Part shown: piece by piece, positions 9,431 to 22,678 of the stretch
How positions within the stretch are numbered: the stretch's first letter is position 1
Layout of the letters: each line of letters opens with the position of its first letter
Program-made: the position numbers and the translations under genes
The notes under the pieces: model-generated
Databases searched by the model: none
Seen by the model: only the letters and a program-made list of their open reading frames with translations
What the model was told of the DNA's origin: nothing
NCBI RefSeq assembly: GCF_009711135.1
Contig: NZ_WMIC01000002.1
Span: forward strand, 372,001-436,000
Direction of reading: 5' to 3'
Origin: Flavobacterium sp. LC2016-01
Lineage (GTDB): Bacteria > Bacteroidota > Bacteroidia > Flavobacteriales > Flavobacteriaceae
Length of the DNA stretch: 64,000 nt

Positions 9431-12373
9431 TTAGAAGTTAGCGTTTAATCCTAACATGAAAGTAATTGGTCGTGGATAAAGATTATTATCAATACCATTT
9501 GAAATTTCAGGATTCAAACCTTCATACTTGGTGATCGTTAAAACATTTTGAGCTGATGCAGTTAATTTTAACATTGAAATACCTTTTATTTTTTGATTGA
9601 AAGTATATCCAACTGTAACATTGTCTAATTTAACAAAAGACGCATCCTGCACATAGTAATCAGATTTTAACTGGAAATTACTTCCTTGTTTGAAACCTGT
9701 TTCTAAAAGATTCTCAACACCATTTGCTAAATCATTTTGTCTGATTAAAACCGTGTTATATACACCATTACCAGAATCTACATTATTGTACATGTAGTTA
9801 CCCCAAGAACCTCTCCAGTTCATAGAAAAATCCCAGTTTTTGTAATTTAAGTTTGTATAGAATCCGTAAAAAACATCAGCAGCTGGTTTATGAAAACGGT
9901 ACATATCATCTTCATTTACGATTCCATCTTTATTGCGGTCTACAAAAACACCATCCATTGGTTTTCCTGCAGCATCGTAAGCCTGCTCAAATACATAAAA
10001 TGAATTAGGTGCATAACCAACCTGGTTATTTTGAATTTTATTTCCTGTTCCACCTGATATATTATCTCCGGCTTCTAATCCAGGAGTATTATCCTGAGTT
10101 GTTGTTAATGCTGTAATTTTTGAATTTTGGAATGTTATATTTCCGCCAATTCTCCACTCTAAATTATTATTTTGAACCGGAATTACTTCCCCAGATAATT
10201 CAATACCTTTATTTTTAAGGCTACCTACGTTGTAATTATCTCTATTAGAGAATCCGAAGAAAGCTGGATTCAGTGTATTTAATAATAAATCGTCTGTAGT
10301 TCTTTGGTAAACATCTGCTGTACCTGTTACTCTATTATTGAAAAGAGCAAAATCTAATCCAACGTTAATCGTTGTTGTCTCTTCCCATTTCAAATTACTG
10401 TTATACGGCTGTGGTCTATAAGTAGTATAAAATGTATTTCCTAATTGATATTGAGCTGCACTGTTTGAAGCTAAATACAAAGGAATCGAAGGATAAGCGT
10501 TTCCAATATTTTGCTGTCCAGTAATACCCCAGCCTCCTCTTAATTTAATAGAGTTGATACTTGCAACATCTTTCAAGAAACTTTCTTCGTTCAATTTCCA
10601 TGCAAGAGAAACAGCAGGGAAATTTGACCAGCGATATTCTTCTGTAAATCTTGAAGTTCCGTCACGTCTAATAGAAACAGTTGCTAAATATTTATCTGCT
10701 ACTGTAAAATTAGCTCTTCCAAAGAAAGACTGTAAATTGATATGTGTAGGAGTAAACAATTCTACAGTATTTACATCATTCTCAAAATTATAGTTTGATT
10801 TGTTTTTTTCTTCTCTAAAATCTTGGTAAGTATAACCACCTGTTACATCAATTTGTGTACTGATGCCTTCAATCATTTTGTTATAGTTCAAATACAAGTC
10901 CATTAACTTGTTATTTCTCTTCTCGATATTCACATATGAATTATTATATCCAGAACCTTTAAGACCGAATAAATAATCTGGATGAGTGTTGCCATAACCT
11001 CTACCGCTCATTTGATCATAACCTAAATTCACAACTGCCTTTAATTCTGGCAAAAAGTGCATTTTGTAATCCAATTGGATATTCCCAATACTTCTATTAA
11101 AGGTACCTAAATTATCTTGTTGCTCAATCATTGCAACTGGGTTTTTTCCAGCCAATTGATTAAATTCTGTTGGAGATGTCATCCATTGGAAATAAGTTCC
11201 ATCAGCATTTTTTACAGCCTGAGTTGGGTCAAAACCTACAGCTGCACCAACTGCTCCAGTATTACTGTAATTACTTTTAATTACAGATGTATTATTGTTT
11301 ACCTGAACTTTTAAATGTTTGTCAAAAAAGTCTCCATTTAACGATACACCTAAAGTTGTTCTTTCAAAGTTGTCTCTTAATAAAACACCATTTAAATTCG
11401 TATAACCTACAGAAGCTCTGTACGAAATGTTATCTTTTCCTCCACTAGCAGATACGTTTTGATCAGTACCCATAGCAGTTCTGTAAATTTCGTCTTGCCA
11501 ATTTGTATTAGCCGCTCCCATTGCTGCTTTTTGAGATGCACTTCCGTTTGCGTTAACAAAATCTCTAAATTGCCCGCTTGATAAAGCATCAACTTTTTGA
11601 GTAATTTCTGAAACTTGGAAATTACCGTTATAGCTCACTTTAATATCACCAGCTTTACCTTTTTTAGTAGTAATGATAATTACACCATTTGAAGCTCGTG
11701 AACCATAAATGGCAGTTGCAGAAGCATCTTTTAAAACTGAAATAGATTCGATATCATTTTGGTTGATTGTAGACAGCGGGTTTCTTCCTCCTTCAACTCC
11801 TCCATTTGCAACAGGAATACCATCAATTACATATAATGGATCATTGTTTGCACTAAGAGAAGATCCACTACGGATTCTTACGATCGGATCAGCTCCTGGA
11901 GAACCGCCTCCGTTAATAATCTGCAAACCAGCCACTCTACCTTGAATCATTTGATCTGCAGATGCAACTGGTCCTTTATTGAAATCTTTTGCGCCTAAAA
12001 CCGTTACAGCTCCTGTTGCATCTTTTTTCTTAACGGTACCATAACCTACTTGTACAACAACCTCTTTAAGTTGGTTTGTATCTTCTTCAAGTGAAACGCT
12101 TACGTTTTTTTGTCCAGAAAAAGTCACTGTACTGCTTACGTATCCAATAAATGACACGACAATTTTATCACCATTTTTTAAATTTGGCAATTGAAATTTC
12201 CCGTCAAAATCTGTAGAAGTACCTCCTTTTGAGCCTTGTACATTTACATTTACTCCCGGAATCGGCTGTCCTGTGGCCTTATCGACAACAGTTCCGCTTA
12301 GTGTGCTTTGAGCTAACACAGTAAACGGCAGCAGTAGGAATAAAAATAACAACTTTTTGTAAATTGTTTTCAT
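9431..12373 (-). CDS. susC: SusC-family TonB-dependent oligosaccharide transporter
   Basis: A 980-residue outer-membrane channel powered by TonB that imports maltooligosaccharides with SusD. Features in order: signal peptide 1-21; a carboxypeptidase-regulatory-like domain (~23-105, GTVVDKATGQPIPGVNV…); a TonB-box-like stretch (LKEVVVQVGYG); a plug domain with the SusC/RagA signatures DPIVRIRSGSSL, DPLYVIDGIPV and VLKDASATAIYGSRASNGVI; then a ~22-strand barrel ending in the aromatic LNANF. It is the first gene of the minus-strand sus operon, preceded by a good promoter (12439-12467). Confidence 0.96.
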   Translation of the reverse strand: MKTIYKKLLFLFLLLPFTVLAQSTLSGTVVDKATGQPIPGVNVNVQGSKGGTSTDFDGKFQLPNLKNGDKIVVSFIGYVSSTVTFSGQKNVSVSLEEDTNQLKEVVVQVGYGTVKKKDATGAVTVLGAKDFNKGPVASADQMIQGRVAGLQIINGGGSPGADPIVRIRSGSSLSANNDPLYVIDGIPVANGGVEGGRNPLSTINQNDIESISVLKDASATAIYGSRASNGVIIITTKKGKAGDIKVSYNGNFQVSEITQKVDALSSGQFRDFVNANGSASQKAAMGAANTNWQDEIYRTAMGTDQNVSASGGKDNISYRASVGYTNLNGVLLRDNFERTTLGVSLNGDFFDKHLKVQVNNNTSVIKSNYSNTGAVGAAVGFDPTQAVKNADGTYFQWMTSPTEFNQLAGKNPVAMIEQQDNLGTFNRSIGNIQLDYKMHFLPELKAVVNLGYDQMSGRGYGNTHPDYLFGLKGSGYNNSYVNIEKRNNKLMDLYLNYNKMIEGISTQIDVTGGYTYQDFREEKNKSNYNFENDVNTVELFTPTHINLQSFFGRANFTVADKYLATVSIRRDGTSRFTEEYRWSNFPAVSLAWKLNEESFLKDVASINSIKLRGGWGITGQQNIGNAYPSIPLYLASNSAAQYQLGNTFYTTYRPQPYNSNLKWEETTTINVGLDFALFNNRVTGTADVYQRTTDDLLLNTLNPAFFGFSNRDNYNVGSLKNKGIELSGEVIPVQNNNLEWRIGGNITFQNSKITALTTTQDNTPGLEAGDNISGGTGNKIQNNQVGYAPNSFYVFEQAYDAAGKPMDGVFVDRNKDGIVNEDDMYRFHKPAADVFYGFYTNLNYKNWDFSMNWRGSWGNYMYNNVDSGNGVYNTVLIRQNDLANGVENLLETGFKQGSNFQLKSDYYVQDASFVKLDNVTVGYTFNQKIKGISMLKLTASAQNVLTITKYEGLNPEISNGIDNNLYPRPITFMLGLNANF

Positions 12374-12438
12374 ACTTTTTGTTTAAATTAGTTTGAGTTT
12401 GTGATTGTTAGTTAAGTTTTTAATTTTACTTCGAATTT

Positions 12439-12467
12439 CAAAATTATGAATTTATTAACACGAACAA
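12439..12467 (-). promoter_or_regulatory. Promoter of the susC operon
   Basis: On the minus strand, TTG (12465-12467), an 18-nt spacer and TAATTTTG (12439-12446) match the Bacteroidota sigma-A pattern TTG-N17-23-TAnnTTTG. The implied start is about 60 nt upstream of the susC ATG. Confidence 0.6.
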
Positions 12468-12503
12468 CCGGTGGCACTTTTTATTGGTTTACGAAAACGT
12501 GGT
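12460..12503. promoter_or_regulatory. Candidate operator pair for the LacI-family regulator
   Basis: Two related 13-mers, ACGAACAACCGGT (12460-12472) and ACGAAAACGTGGT (12491-12503), agree at 9 of 13 positions. They lie 31 nt apart, about three helical turns. The first overlaps the -33 element of the susC promoter. The position fits a repressor or activator site in this divergent 235-nt region, but the binding protein is an inference. Confidence 0.35.
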
Positions 12504-12608
12504 AGTGTTGAAAACTTTCTATTTTTTGTAATCTTTTAAGTCAAAAATTGTCAATACCAAAAATATTATCCATCTTTATTATCAATTAGATTTTTTCCAA
12601 AAAACACC

Positions 12609-13640
12609 ATGAAACGTAAAATAACCTTAAAACAGATAGCAAAAGAACTTGACGTATCTATTTCAACTGTCTCAAAATCACTTCGAAACAGTCTGGAAAT
12701 AGGCGAAGAAACACGTCTAAAAGTGCAAGCTTTTGCCAAGTTTTACAACTATAAACCCAACAACATTGCCCTTAGCTTAAAAAATCGAAAAACCAAAAGT
12801 ATTGGTATTATCATTCCGGAAATTGTACATTATTTTTTCTCTACTGTAATCAACGGAATTGAACAGGTGGCTAACGAACACGGTTATAGTGTAGTAATCT
12901 GTTTATCTGACGATTCGTTCGATAAAGAGGTTTTAAATATGGAGATGCTGGCCAACGGAAGTATCGACGGATTTATCATGTCACTTTCAAAAGAAACACA
13001 ATATAAAGGCGACTTTCATCATATTACTGAAGTTATAAATCAGGGAATGCCGGTTGTAATGTTCGACCGTGTTACCAATGATATTTTGTGTGATAAAGTA
13101 ATTATTGATGATAAAGCTGCAGCATATGAAGCCGTTCAAAGTTTAATTGATAACGGTCGAAAAAAGATTGCTTTAGTAACAACTGTCGATTATGTAAGCG
13201 TTGGAAAACTAAGAACCGATGGTTATGAAAAAGCGCTTTTAGACAACGGAATCCCTTTCAACGAAGATTTGATCATTAAAATTGAAGATGTTGATACTTG
13301 TGAAATAACCATTTCTGAGCTTTTACACGCTAGAGCTTTTGATGCTGTTTTTGCAGTAAACGAGCTTTTTGCAGTAACGATTATCAAAACGGCATCAAAA
13401 ATGGGACTGAAAGTTCCTGTAGATTTGGCTGTAATTGCATTTACAGACGGAATTATCTCAAAATACTCTACGCCAAGCATTACAACGGTAAGTCAGAGCG
13501 GTGAAAAAATGGGAAACAAAGCAGCCAAAATGCTTATCGAAAGACTTGAAGCCGAACATGACGATGACGAAGAAGAAAACGAAAATTATACTACAGAAGT
13601 CATAGAAACACATTTAATAAAACGAGAATCTACTGACTAA
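12609..13640 (+). CDS. LacI-family transcriptional regulator of the sus locus
   Basis: A 343-residue regulator. Residues 1-55 are the LacI helix-turn-helix (ITLKQIAKELDVSISTVSKSLRNS, then the hinge YKPNNIALSLKNRKTKSIGIIIPEI). Residues ~60-335 are the periplasmic-binding-protein-like effector domain, with the usual VINQGMPVVMFDRV and DLAVIAFTDG blocks. The C-terminus has a short acidic run (DDDEEENE). Divergent placement from susC and co-orientation with the maltose genes suggest that it senses maltose or a phosphorolysis product and controls both arms. This replaces the SusR-type sensor of Bacteroides; that is inference from context. Confidence 0.93.
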   Translation: MKRKITLKQIAKELDVSISTVSKSLRNSLEIGEETRLKVQAFAKFYNYKPNNIALSLKNRKTKSIGIIIPEIVHYFFSTVINGIEQVANEHGYSVVICLSDDSFDKEVLNMEMLANGSIDGFIMSLSKETQYKGDFHHITEVINQGMPVVMFDRVTNDILCDKVIIDDKAAAYEAVQSLIDNGRKKIALVTTVDYVSVGKLRTDGYEKALLDNGIPFNEDLIIKIEDVDTCEITISELLHARAFDAVFAVNELFAVTIIKTASKMGLKVPVDLAVIAFTDGIISKYSTPSITTVSQSGEKMGNKAAKMLIERLEAEHDDDEEENENYTTEVIETHLIKRESTD

Positions 13641-13663
13641 TTTTCTTAAAATCAACACATTCT

Positions 13664-13694
13664 AAAGCCATAAAAAATATTTATGGCTTTTTTA
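13664..13694 (+). terminator. Intrinsic terminator after the regulator gene
   Basis: A 9-bp stem (AAAGCCATA/TATGGCTTT) with an AT loop is followed by T's. It separates the regulator transcript from the transporter gene downstream. Confidence 0.75.
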
Positions 13695-13773
13695 TTAGGC
13701 TATTTAAAAAAATAATTAATACTTTTACGCCCATCAAAGCTTTTACTTTTACTTCGAAAAAACAGTAAGTTTT

Positions 13774-13792
13774 GATAAGCAAAGCGCTTATC
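13774..13792 (+). promoter_or_regulatory. Inverted repeat just upstream of the MFS gene
   Basis: GATAAGC-AAAGC-GCTTATC is a perfect 7-bp inverted repeat lying 26 nt before the MFS start codon. It contains AAGCGCTT, a core seen in some LacI-family operators, so it may be a second regulatory site; a 5'-UTR hairpin is equally possible. It does not resemble the 13-mers in front of susC. Confidence 0.3.
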
Positions 13793-13818
13793 GTCTAATT
13801 AATTTCTTAATTACGATA

Positions 13819-15174
13819 ATGGAAAAGCGTAAATTAAGTTTCTGGGAAATTTGGAACATGAGTTTCGGTTTCTTAGGAATACAAATGGGATTTGCACTTC
13901 AGAATGCAAATGCCAGCAGAATTCTTCAAATTTTTGGTGCCGACGTACATGAACTTTCTTGGTTCTGGATTATTGCTCCCCTAATGGGATTAATAGTACA
14001 GCCCATCATTGGTCACTATAGCGATAACACTTGGGGAAGATTCGGCAGACGAAAACCCTTTTTTCTTGTAGGCGCTATTTTAGCCTCGGTAGGATTAGTT
14101 TTAATGCCTCAGGCTAATATTTTCATTTCCATTTTACCTGCTCTTTGGGTTGGTGCCGGAATGTTAATGATTATGGATGCCTCTTTCAACATTGCTATGG
14201 AACCGTTTCGTGCGCTTGTTGGCGATAATTTAAGAACAGATCAACGTACTGCAGGTTTTAGTATTCAAACTTCATTAATTGGTTTTGGAGCCGTTATCGG
14301 TTCAGCATTGCCTTATGTACTGACAAAATATTTTCATATTTCAAACAGTACTGTTCCAGGAAGCGTGCCATTAAACTTAACATTGTCATTTATTATTGGC
14401 GCTGCGGTTTTAATTGGTTCGATCTTAGTAACTCTATTCACAACCAAAGAATACTCGCCAGAAGAGTTAGCAAAATTTGAAGATCCGCAAAATGATGCGA
14501 TTTCTGATTCTGAACAAAAATCAAAAATCACAGACATTTTTACTGATTTTGCAAAAATGCCAACTACAATGCGTCAGCTTAGTTGGGTTCAGTTTTTCTC
14601 CTGGTTTGGATTATTCGGAATGTGGGTTTTTACTACTCCGGCAATTGCGCATCACATTTACAAATTGCCTTTAAACGACACTTCATCTCAGCAATATCAG
14701 GATGCTGGCGACTGGGTTGGAATTTTATTTGGCGTTTACAACTTAGTTTCTGCTATTGTCGCTTTGTTCTTCTTACCGTATATCGCTAAAAAAATTGGAA
14801 GAAAATCAACTCACGCCGTTTCATTAATCATTGGAGGAATTGGGTTAATCTCGATTTATTTCATGCCAAATGAAGACTGGGTTGTACTGCCAATGATCTT
14901 AATTGGGGTTGCCTGGGCAAGTATTTTAGCAATGCCTTATGCAATTCTTGCAGGATCAATCGCTCCAAAAAAGATGGGAGTTTACATGGGAATTTTCAAC
15001 TTCTTCGTTGTTATTCCACAAATTGTAAACGCATTAATTGGAGGTCCAATTGTAAAATATCTTTACAATGGAGATGCCATTTATGCACTAATCACAAGCG
15101 GAGTAAGCTTCTTAATTGCCGCTCTTTTAGTCTACAAAGTAAAAGATGTAGATGACACCATTCAAAAATCATAA
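13819..15174 (+). CDS. MFS maltose/glucoside transporter (SLC45/GPH-like)
   Basis: A 451-residue 12-TM inner-membrane permease. The motif IIGHYSDNTWGRFGRRKPFFL in the first cytoplasmic loop and the N-terminal WNMSFGFLGIQMGFALQNANASRI are typical of bacterial proteins related to SLC45 sucrose/maltose transporters. A charged cytoplasmic loop lies at ~215-245. Being followed at 18 nt by pgmB and then the maltose phosphorylase gene, it most likely carries maltose or short maltodextrins from periplasm to cytoplasm. The substrate is inferred from context. Confidence 0.88.
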   Translation: MEKRKLSFWEIWNMSFGFLGIQMGFALQNANASRILQIFGADVHELSWFWIIAPLMGLIVQPIIGHYSDNTWGRFGRRKPFFLVGAILASVGLVLMPQANIFISILPALWVGAGMLMIMDASFNIAMEPFRALVGDNLRTDQRTAGFSIQTSLIGFGAVIGSALPYVLTKYFHISNSTVPGSVPLNLTLSFIIGAAVLIGSILVTLFTTKEYSPEELAKFEDPQNDAISDSEQKSKITDIFTDFAKMPTTMRQLSWVQFFSWFGLFGMWVFTTPAIAHHIYKLPLNDTSSQQYQDAGDWVGILFGVYNLVSAIVALFFLPYIAKKIGRKSTHAVSLIIGGIGLISIYFMPNEDWVVLPMILIGVAWASILAMPYAILAGSIAPKKMGVYMGIFNFFVVIPQIVNALIGGPIVKYLYNGDAIYALITSGVSFLIAALLVYKVKDVDDTIQKS

Positions 15175-15192
15175 ATAAGAATTTCACTTATA

Positions 15193-15843
15193 ATGAAAAA
15201 AGCATTCATATTCGACCTTGACGGCGTAATTGTCGATACCGCTAAATATCACTTTTTGGCGTGGCAAAAAATTGCTCAGGCATTAAATATAAATTTTACG
15301 CATGAAGACAACGAACTTCTTAAAGGCGTGAGCCGTGTTCGTTCGTTAGATATTATACTTGGATTAGGAAATGTTCAGGCTTCTCAGGAAGACAAAGACA
15401 AATGGCTGATTCAAAAAAATGAAGATTATTTGTCTTATTTAGTTCACATGGATGAAAGTGAGGTTCTTCCAGGAGTTTTAAAAATTCTAAAACTATTAAA
15501 AGAGAAAAATCAAGGAATTGCATTGGGTTCTGCCAGTAAAAATGCAAGACCAATTCTAGAAAAAACAGGAACTCTGTCTTACTTCGATGTTATTGTTGAC
15601 GGAAATGACGTTACCAATGCAAAACCAGATCCTGAAGTATTCTTAAAAGCGGCTCAATTATTAAACATTGATCCAAAAAATTCAATTGTATTTGAAGATT
15701 CGGTTGCCGGAATTCAGGCAGCAAATATCGGAGAAATGGTAAGTGTGGGAATTGGTGAGGAAACAATTTTACATGAAGCTGACTATATTTTTAAAGATTT
15801 TACCCAAATCACAGCAGGCTTTGTAGAAAAATTAATCAATTAG
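15193..15843 (+). CDS. pgmB: Beta-phosphoglucomutase
   Basis: A 216-residue HAD-superfamily enzyme that converts beta-glucose-1-phosphate to glucose-6-phosphate. Motif I is FDLDGVIVDTAKYHF, with the nucleophile Asp at residue 8 and the acid/base Asp at 10. The cap domain contains LKGVSRVRSLDIIL, the substrate-specificity loop of PgmB. Later motifs are GSASKNA (Ser/Thr), KPDPEVF (Lys) and VFEDSVAGIQAA (metal). It lies directly upstream of GH65 maltose phosphorylase, which produces its substrate. This pairing makes the assignment firm. Confidence 0.95.
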   Translation: MKKAFIFDLDGVIVDTAKYHFLAWQKIAQALNINFTHEDNELLKGVSRVRSLDIILGLGNVQASQEDKDKWLIQKNEDYLSYLVHMDESEVLPGVLKILKLLKEKNQGIALGSASKNARPILEKTGTLSYFDVIVDGNDVTNAKPDPEVFLKAAQLLNIDPKNSIVFEDSVAGIQAANIGEMVSVGIGEETILHEADYIFKDFTQITAGFVEKLIN

Positions 15844-15921
15844 AAAATGTGCCAATTAGATAATTTCCAAATCGTGTAATTATCTCATTTTCTAATTAAC
15901 TGAATTATCAAATTAAAAGAA

Positions 15922-20359
<4,438 letters not shown>

Positions 20360-20367
20360 TTTTTTTT

Positions 20368-20407
20368 AAGACAAGTAATTTTCCCCAATATTACTTGTCT
20401 TTTTTTT
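20368..20407. terminator. Terminator after susB
   Basis: A perfect 12-bp stem (AAGACAAGTAAT/ATTACTTGTCTT) with a 10-nt loop, a T-run on the right and an A/T-rich left flank. It ends the operon running from the MFS gene to susB and implies that susA has its own promoter. Confidence 0.85.
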
Positions 20408-20422
20408 AATCTCACTTAGTGT

Positions 20423-20502
20423 CCTGCAAGGTTTTCAAAACCTTGTAGGTCTTCTAAAACTTTACTCAATTCATACCTACAAGGTTTTGAAAACCTTGCA
20501 GG
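20423..20502. repeat. 28-bp perfect inverted repeat (AAGGTTTT…AAAACCTT)
   Basis: Arms 20423-20450 and 20475-20502 are exact reverse complements, separated by 24 nt. Each arm is itself nearly palindromic (AAGGTTTTcAAAACCTT). A false TTG start for susA lies in the right arm. Confidence 0.85.
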
Positions 20503-20525
20503 AAATCGAACTAAAAAGAAAAACT

Positions 20526-22388
20526 ATGAATAACCTAAAAATTAACCACACATTCTACAAATTAGTTCTAATGGTTTTGTTCTTTTCCGCTTCCGCGAAA
20601 GCGCAAATCCAAAAAGTAGAACCACCATTTTGGTACGCCGGAATGAAAAATCCGGAACTGCAGATTATGTTCTACGGAAAAAACATTTCACAATACGAAG
20701 CTTCGGTTTCAAACAATGTTGTGATTAAAAATGTAGAAAAAACAGAAAACCCGAATTACCTTTTCGTTACAATTGATACGCAAAATATCAAAGCATCTGA
20801 ATTGGTTTTCTCTTTCAAAAACAATAATAAAGTAGCTTTCACCCAGAAATATTCGCTTAAAGAAAGAAGAGCAAATTCGGCAGACCGAAAAAGTTACGAT
20901 GCATCGGATTTGATTTACTTAATCATGCCGGATCGTTTCGCAAATGGAAATCCTAAAAACGACAGCGATGCCGTTTTAACTGAAAAAGGAAACCGCGCAG
21001 AACCGGGTGGGCGTCACGGCGGAGATATTGAAGGAATTATTAAAAACTTAGATTATATTTCATCACTTGGTGCAACCACAATCTGGAGTACGCCTTTATG
21101 CGAAGACAACGACAAACAGCATTCGTACCATACGTACGGACAATCGGACGTTTACAAAATCGATCCACGTTACGGAACGAATGACGATTACGCTCGTCTT
21201 TCTGCAGAAATGCACAAAAAGAACATGAAACTGGTTATGGATTATGTGACGAATCACTGGGGAATTACGCACTGGATGATCAAAGATACGCCAACCAAAA
21301 CCTGGTTCAATCAATTTGAAAATTTCACTCAGACAAACCACAGACGCGAAGTAATTCCAGATACACACGCTTCAAAAGCAGATCAGGAAGTTTGTGTTGA
21401 CGGCTGGTTTGTACCTTCAATGCCCGATTTGAATTTAAGAAATCCTCTGGTTGCAAAATACTTAACGCAAAACGCCATTTGGTGGATTGAATTCGCTAAT
21501 CTTGATGGATTCAGAGTGGATACTTACAACTATTCTGACCCGACGGCTATGGCAAATTGGGCAAAATCAATTACAGATGAATATCCAAACTTTAATATTG
21601 TGGGCGAAATATGGATGCACAATCAGGCAAGTTTGGCGTATTGGCAAAAAGACAGTAAAATTGGAGCGATTAAAAACTACAATTCGAATTTGCCAAGTGT
21701 AATGGATTTTACACTTCAAAGTCAAATTACTTCAGCTTTCAACGAAGATACACCAAACTGGGATAGCGGATTGATTAAATTCTACAACAATTTTGCGATG
21801 GATTATTTATATCCAAACATTAATAATATTTTAGTTTTTGCCGAAAATCATGACACCGATCGTATGAACGAAAAGTTCAAATATGATTTGCCAAAATACA
21901 AGCTAGCCATGACTTTATTGGCAACCATTCGCGGAATTCCGCAAGTGTATTATGGTACAGAAATTGGAATGGGCGGTGATAAAAGCAAAGGTGATGCCGA
22001 TATTCGTCAGGATTTCCCGGGCGGATGGGCTGGCGATAAAAACAATGCTTTCACAGCATCAGGAAGAACAGCTCAGCAAGCGGAATATTTTGATTTTACT
22101 TCAAAATTATTCAACTGGAGAAAATCGAATGAGGCCGTTCATTTCGGAAAAATGACACATTATATTCCGGAAAACAATACATATGTTTATTTCAGATATA
22201 CTGATGCTAAAACCGTAATGGTAGTTTTCAATAACAATGCAAAAGAGCAGGTTGTAAAAACAAATCGTTTCAAAGAAAACATCAAAAACTTTAAATCAGG
22301 AAAAGATGTTATTACAGGAAAAACATTTGATTTAGCTACTGAAATTACTTTAGAGCCAAAATCAGCTTTGGTTTTAGAATTGGAATAA
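20526..22388 (+). CDS. susA: Periplasmic GH13 neopullulanase/cyclomaltodextrinase (SusA-like)
   Basis: A 620-residue enzyme that cuts maltooligosaccharides in the periplasm. I chose the ATG at 20526 because it begins a clean signal peptide (ending ASAKAQ); an in-frame TTG at 20487 lies inside a repeat. An N-terminal cyclomaltodextrinase-type beta domain (VEPPFWYAGMKNPELQIMF) precedes the GH13 barrel. Catalytic regions are MDYVTNHWG (I), GFRVDTYNY with the nucleophile Asp (II), VGEIWMHN with the acid Glu (III) and FAENHDTDRM (IV). It is followed by a repeat-rich gap and the lipoprotein amylase. Confidence 0.93.
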   Translation: MNNLKINHTFYKLVLMVLFFSASAKAQIQKVEPPFWYAGMKNPELQIMFYGKNISQYEASVSNNVVIKNVEKTENPNYLFVTIDTQNIKASELVFSFKNNNKVAFTQKYSLKERRANSADRKSYDASDLIYLIMPDRFANGNPKNDSDAVLTEKGNRAEPGGRHGGDIEGIIKNLDYISSLGATTIWSTPLCEDNDKQHSYHTYGQSDVYKIDPRYGTNDDYARLSAEMHKKNMKLVMDYVTNHWGITHWMIKDTPTKTWFNQFENFTQTNHRREVIPDTHASKADQEVCVDGWFVPSMPDLNLRNPLVAKYLTQNAIWWIEFANLDGFRVDTYNYSDPTAMANWAKSITDEYPNFNIVGEIWMHNQASLAYWQKDSKIGAIKNYNSNLPSVMDFTLQSQITSAFNEDTPNWDSGLIKFYNNFAMDYLYPNINNILVFAENHDTDRMNEKFKYDLPKYKLAMTLLATIRGIPQVYYGTEIGMGGDKSKGDADIRQDFPGGWAGDKNNAFTASGRTAQQAEYFDFTSKLFNWRKSNEAVHFGKMTHYIPENNTYVYFRYTDAKTVMVVFNNNAKEQVVKTNRFKENIKNFKSGKDVITGKTFDLATEITLEPKSALVLELE

Positions 22389-22399
22389 ATATTTTATTT

Positions 22400-22553
22400 A
22401 AACACATAGAGACATAGATTTTTTAGGTCGGTAAAAGGCGTTTCACTTGTTTAAATAAACATAGCTATCCTAAATAGGCACAGCTATGTGTAAATGACGA
22501 GTCATTTATTTTAACCTTTTTAAGACAAAGAAAAGCTATGTCTCTATGTGTTT
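22400..22553. repeat. 18-bp inverted repeat element between susA and the SusG-like gene
   Basis: AAACACATAGAGACATAG (22400-22417) and its exact reverse complement (22536-22553) enclose a 118-nt middle that contains further pieces such as ACATAGCT and AGCTATGTG. No reading frame or tRNA is visible. This is probably a dispersed non-coding repeat. Confidence 0.7.
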
Positions 22554-22576
22554 AAAATTTAGGCAACAATTTTCCG

Positions 22577-22636
22577 CCACGAATTCACGAATTTTTACTG
22601 TCAAAGATTGTCAAAAAATAATTCGTGAATTCGTGG
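22577..22636. repeat. 17-bp inverted repeat (CCACGAATTCACGAATT)
   Basis: Arms 22577-22593 and 22620-22636 are perfect reverse complements with a 26-nt loop. Related CACGAAT/ATTCGTG units lie before the flavoprotein gene (about 25290-25320) and in the gap before the M1 peptidase (52409-52439, 52749-52784). Confidence 0.75.
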
Positions 22637-22678
22637 CTATTTTTTTCAACACAATCCATCCTAAAATATTCTAAAATA

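Noticed and set aside
20487..20525. Longer susA start at an in-frame TTG
   Set aside because: The TTG lies inside the right arm of a perfect inverted repeat and would hide the signal peptide; ATG 20526 begins it cleanly.
22625..22678. GTG start extending the SusG-like amylase by 18 codons
   Set aside because: It lies in an ATTCGTGAATTCGTGG repeat arm and would bury the lipoprotein signal that starts at 22679.
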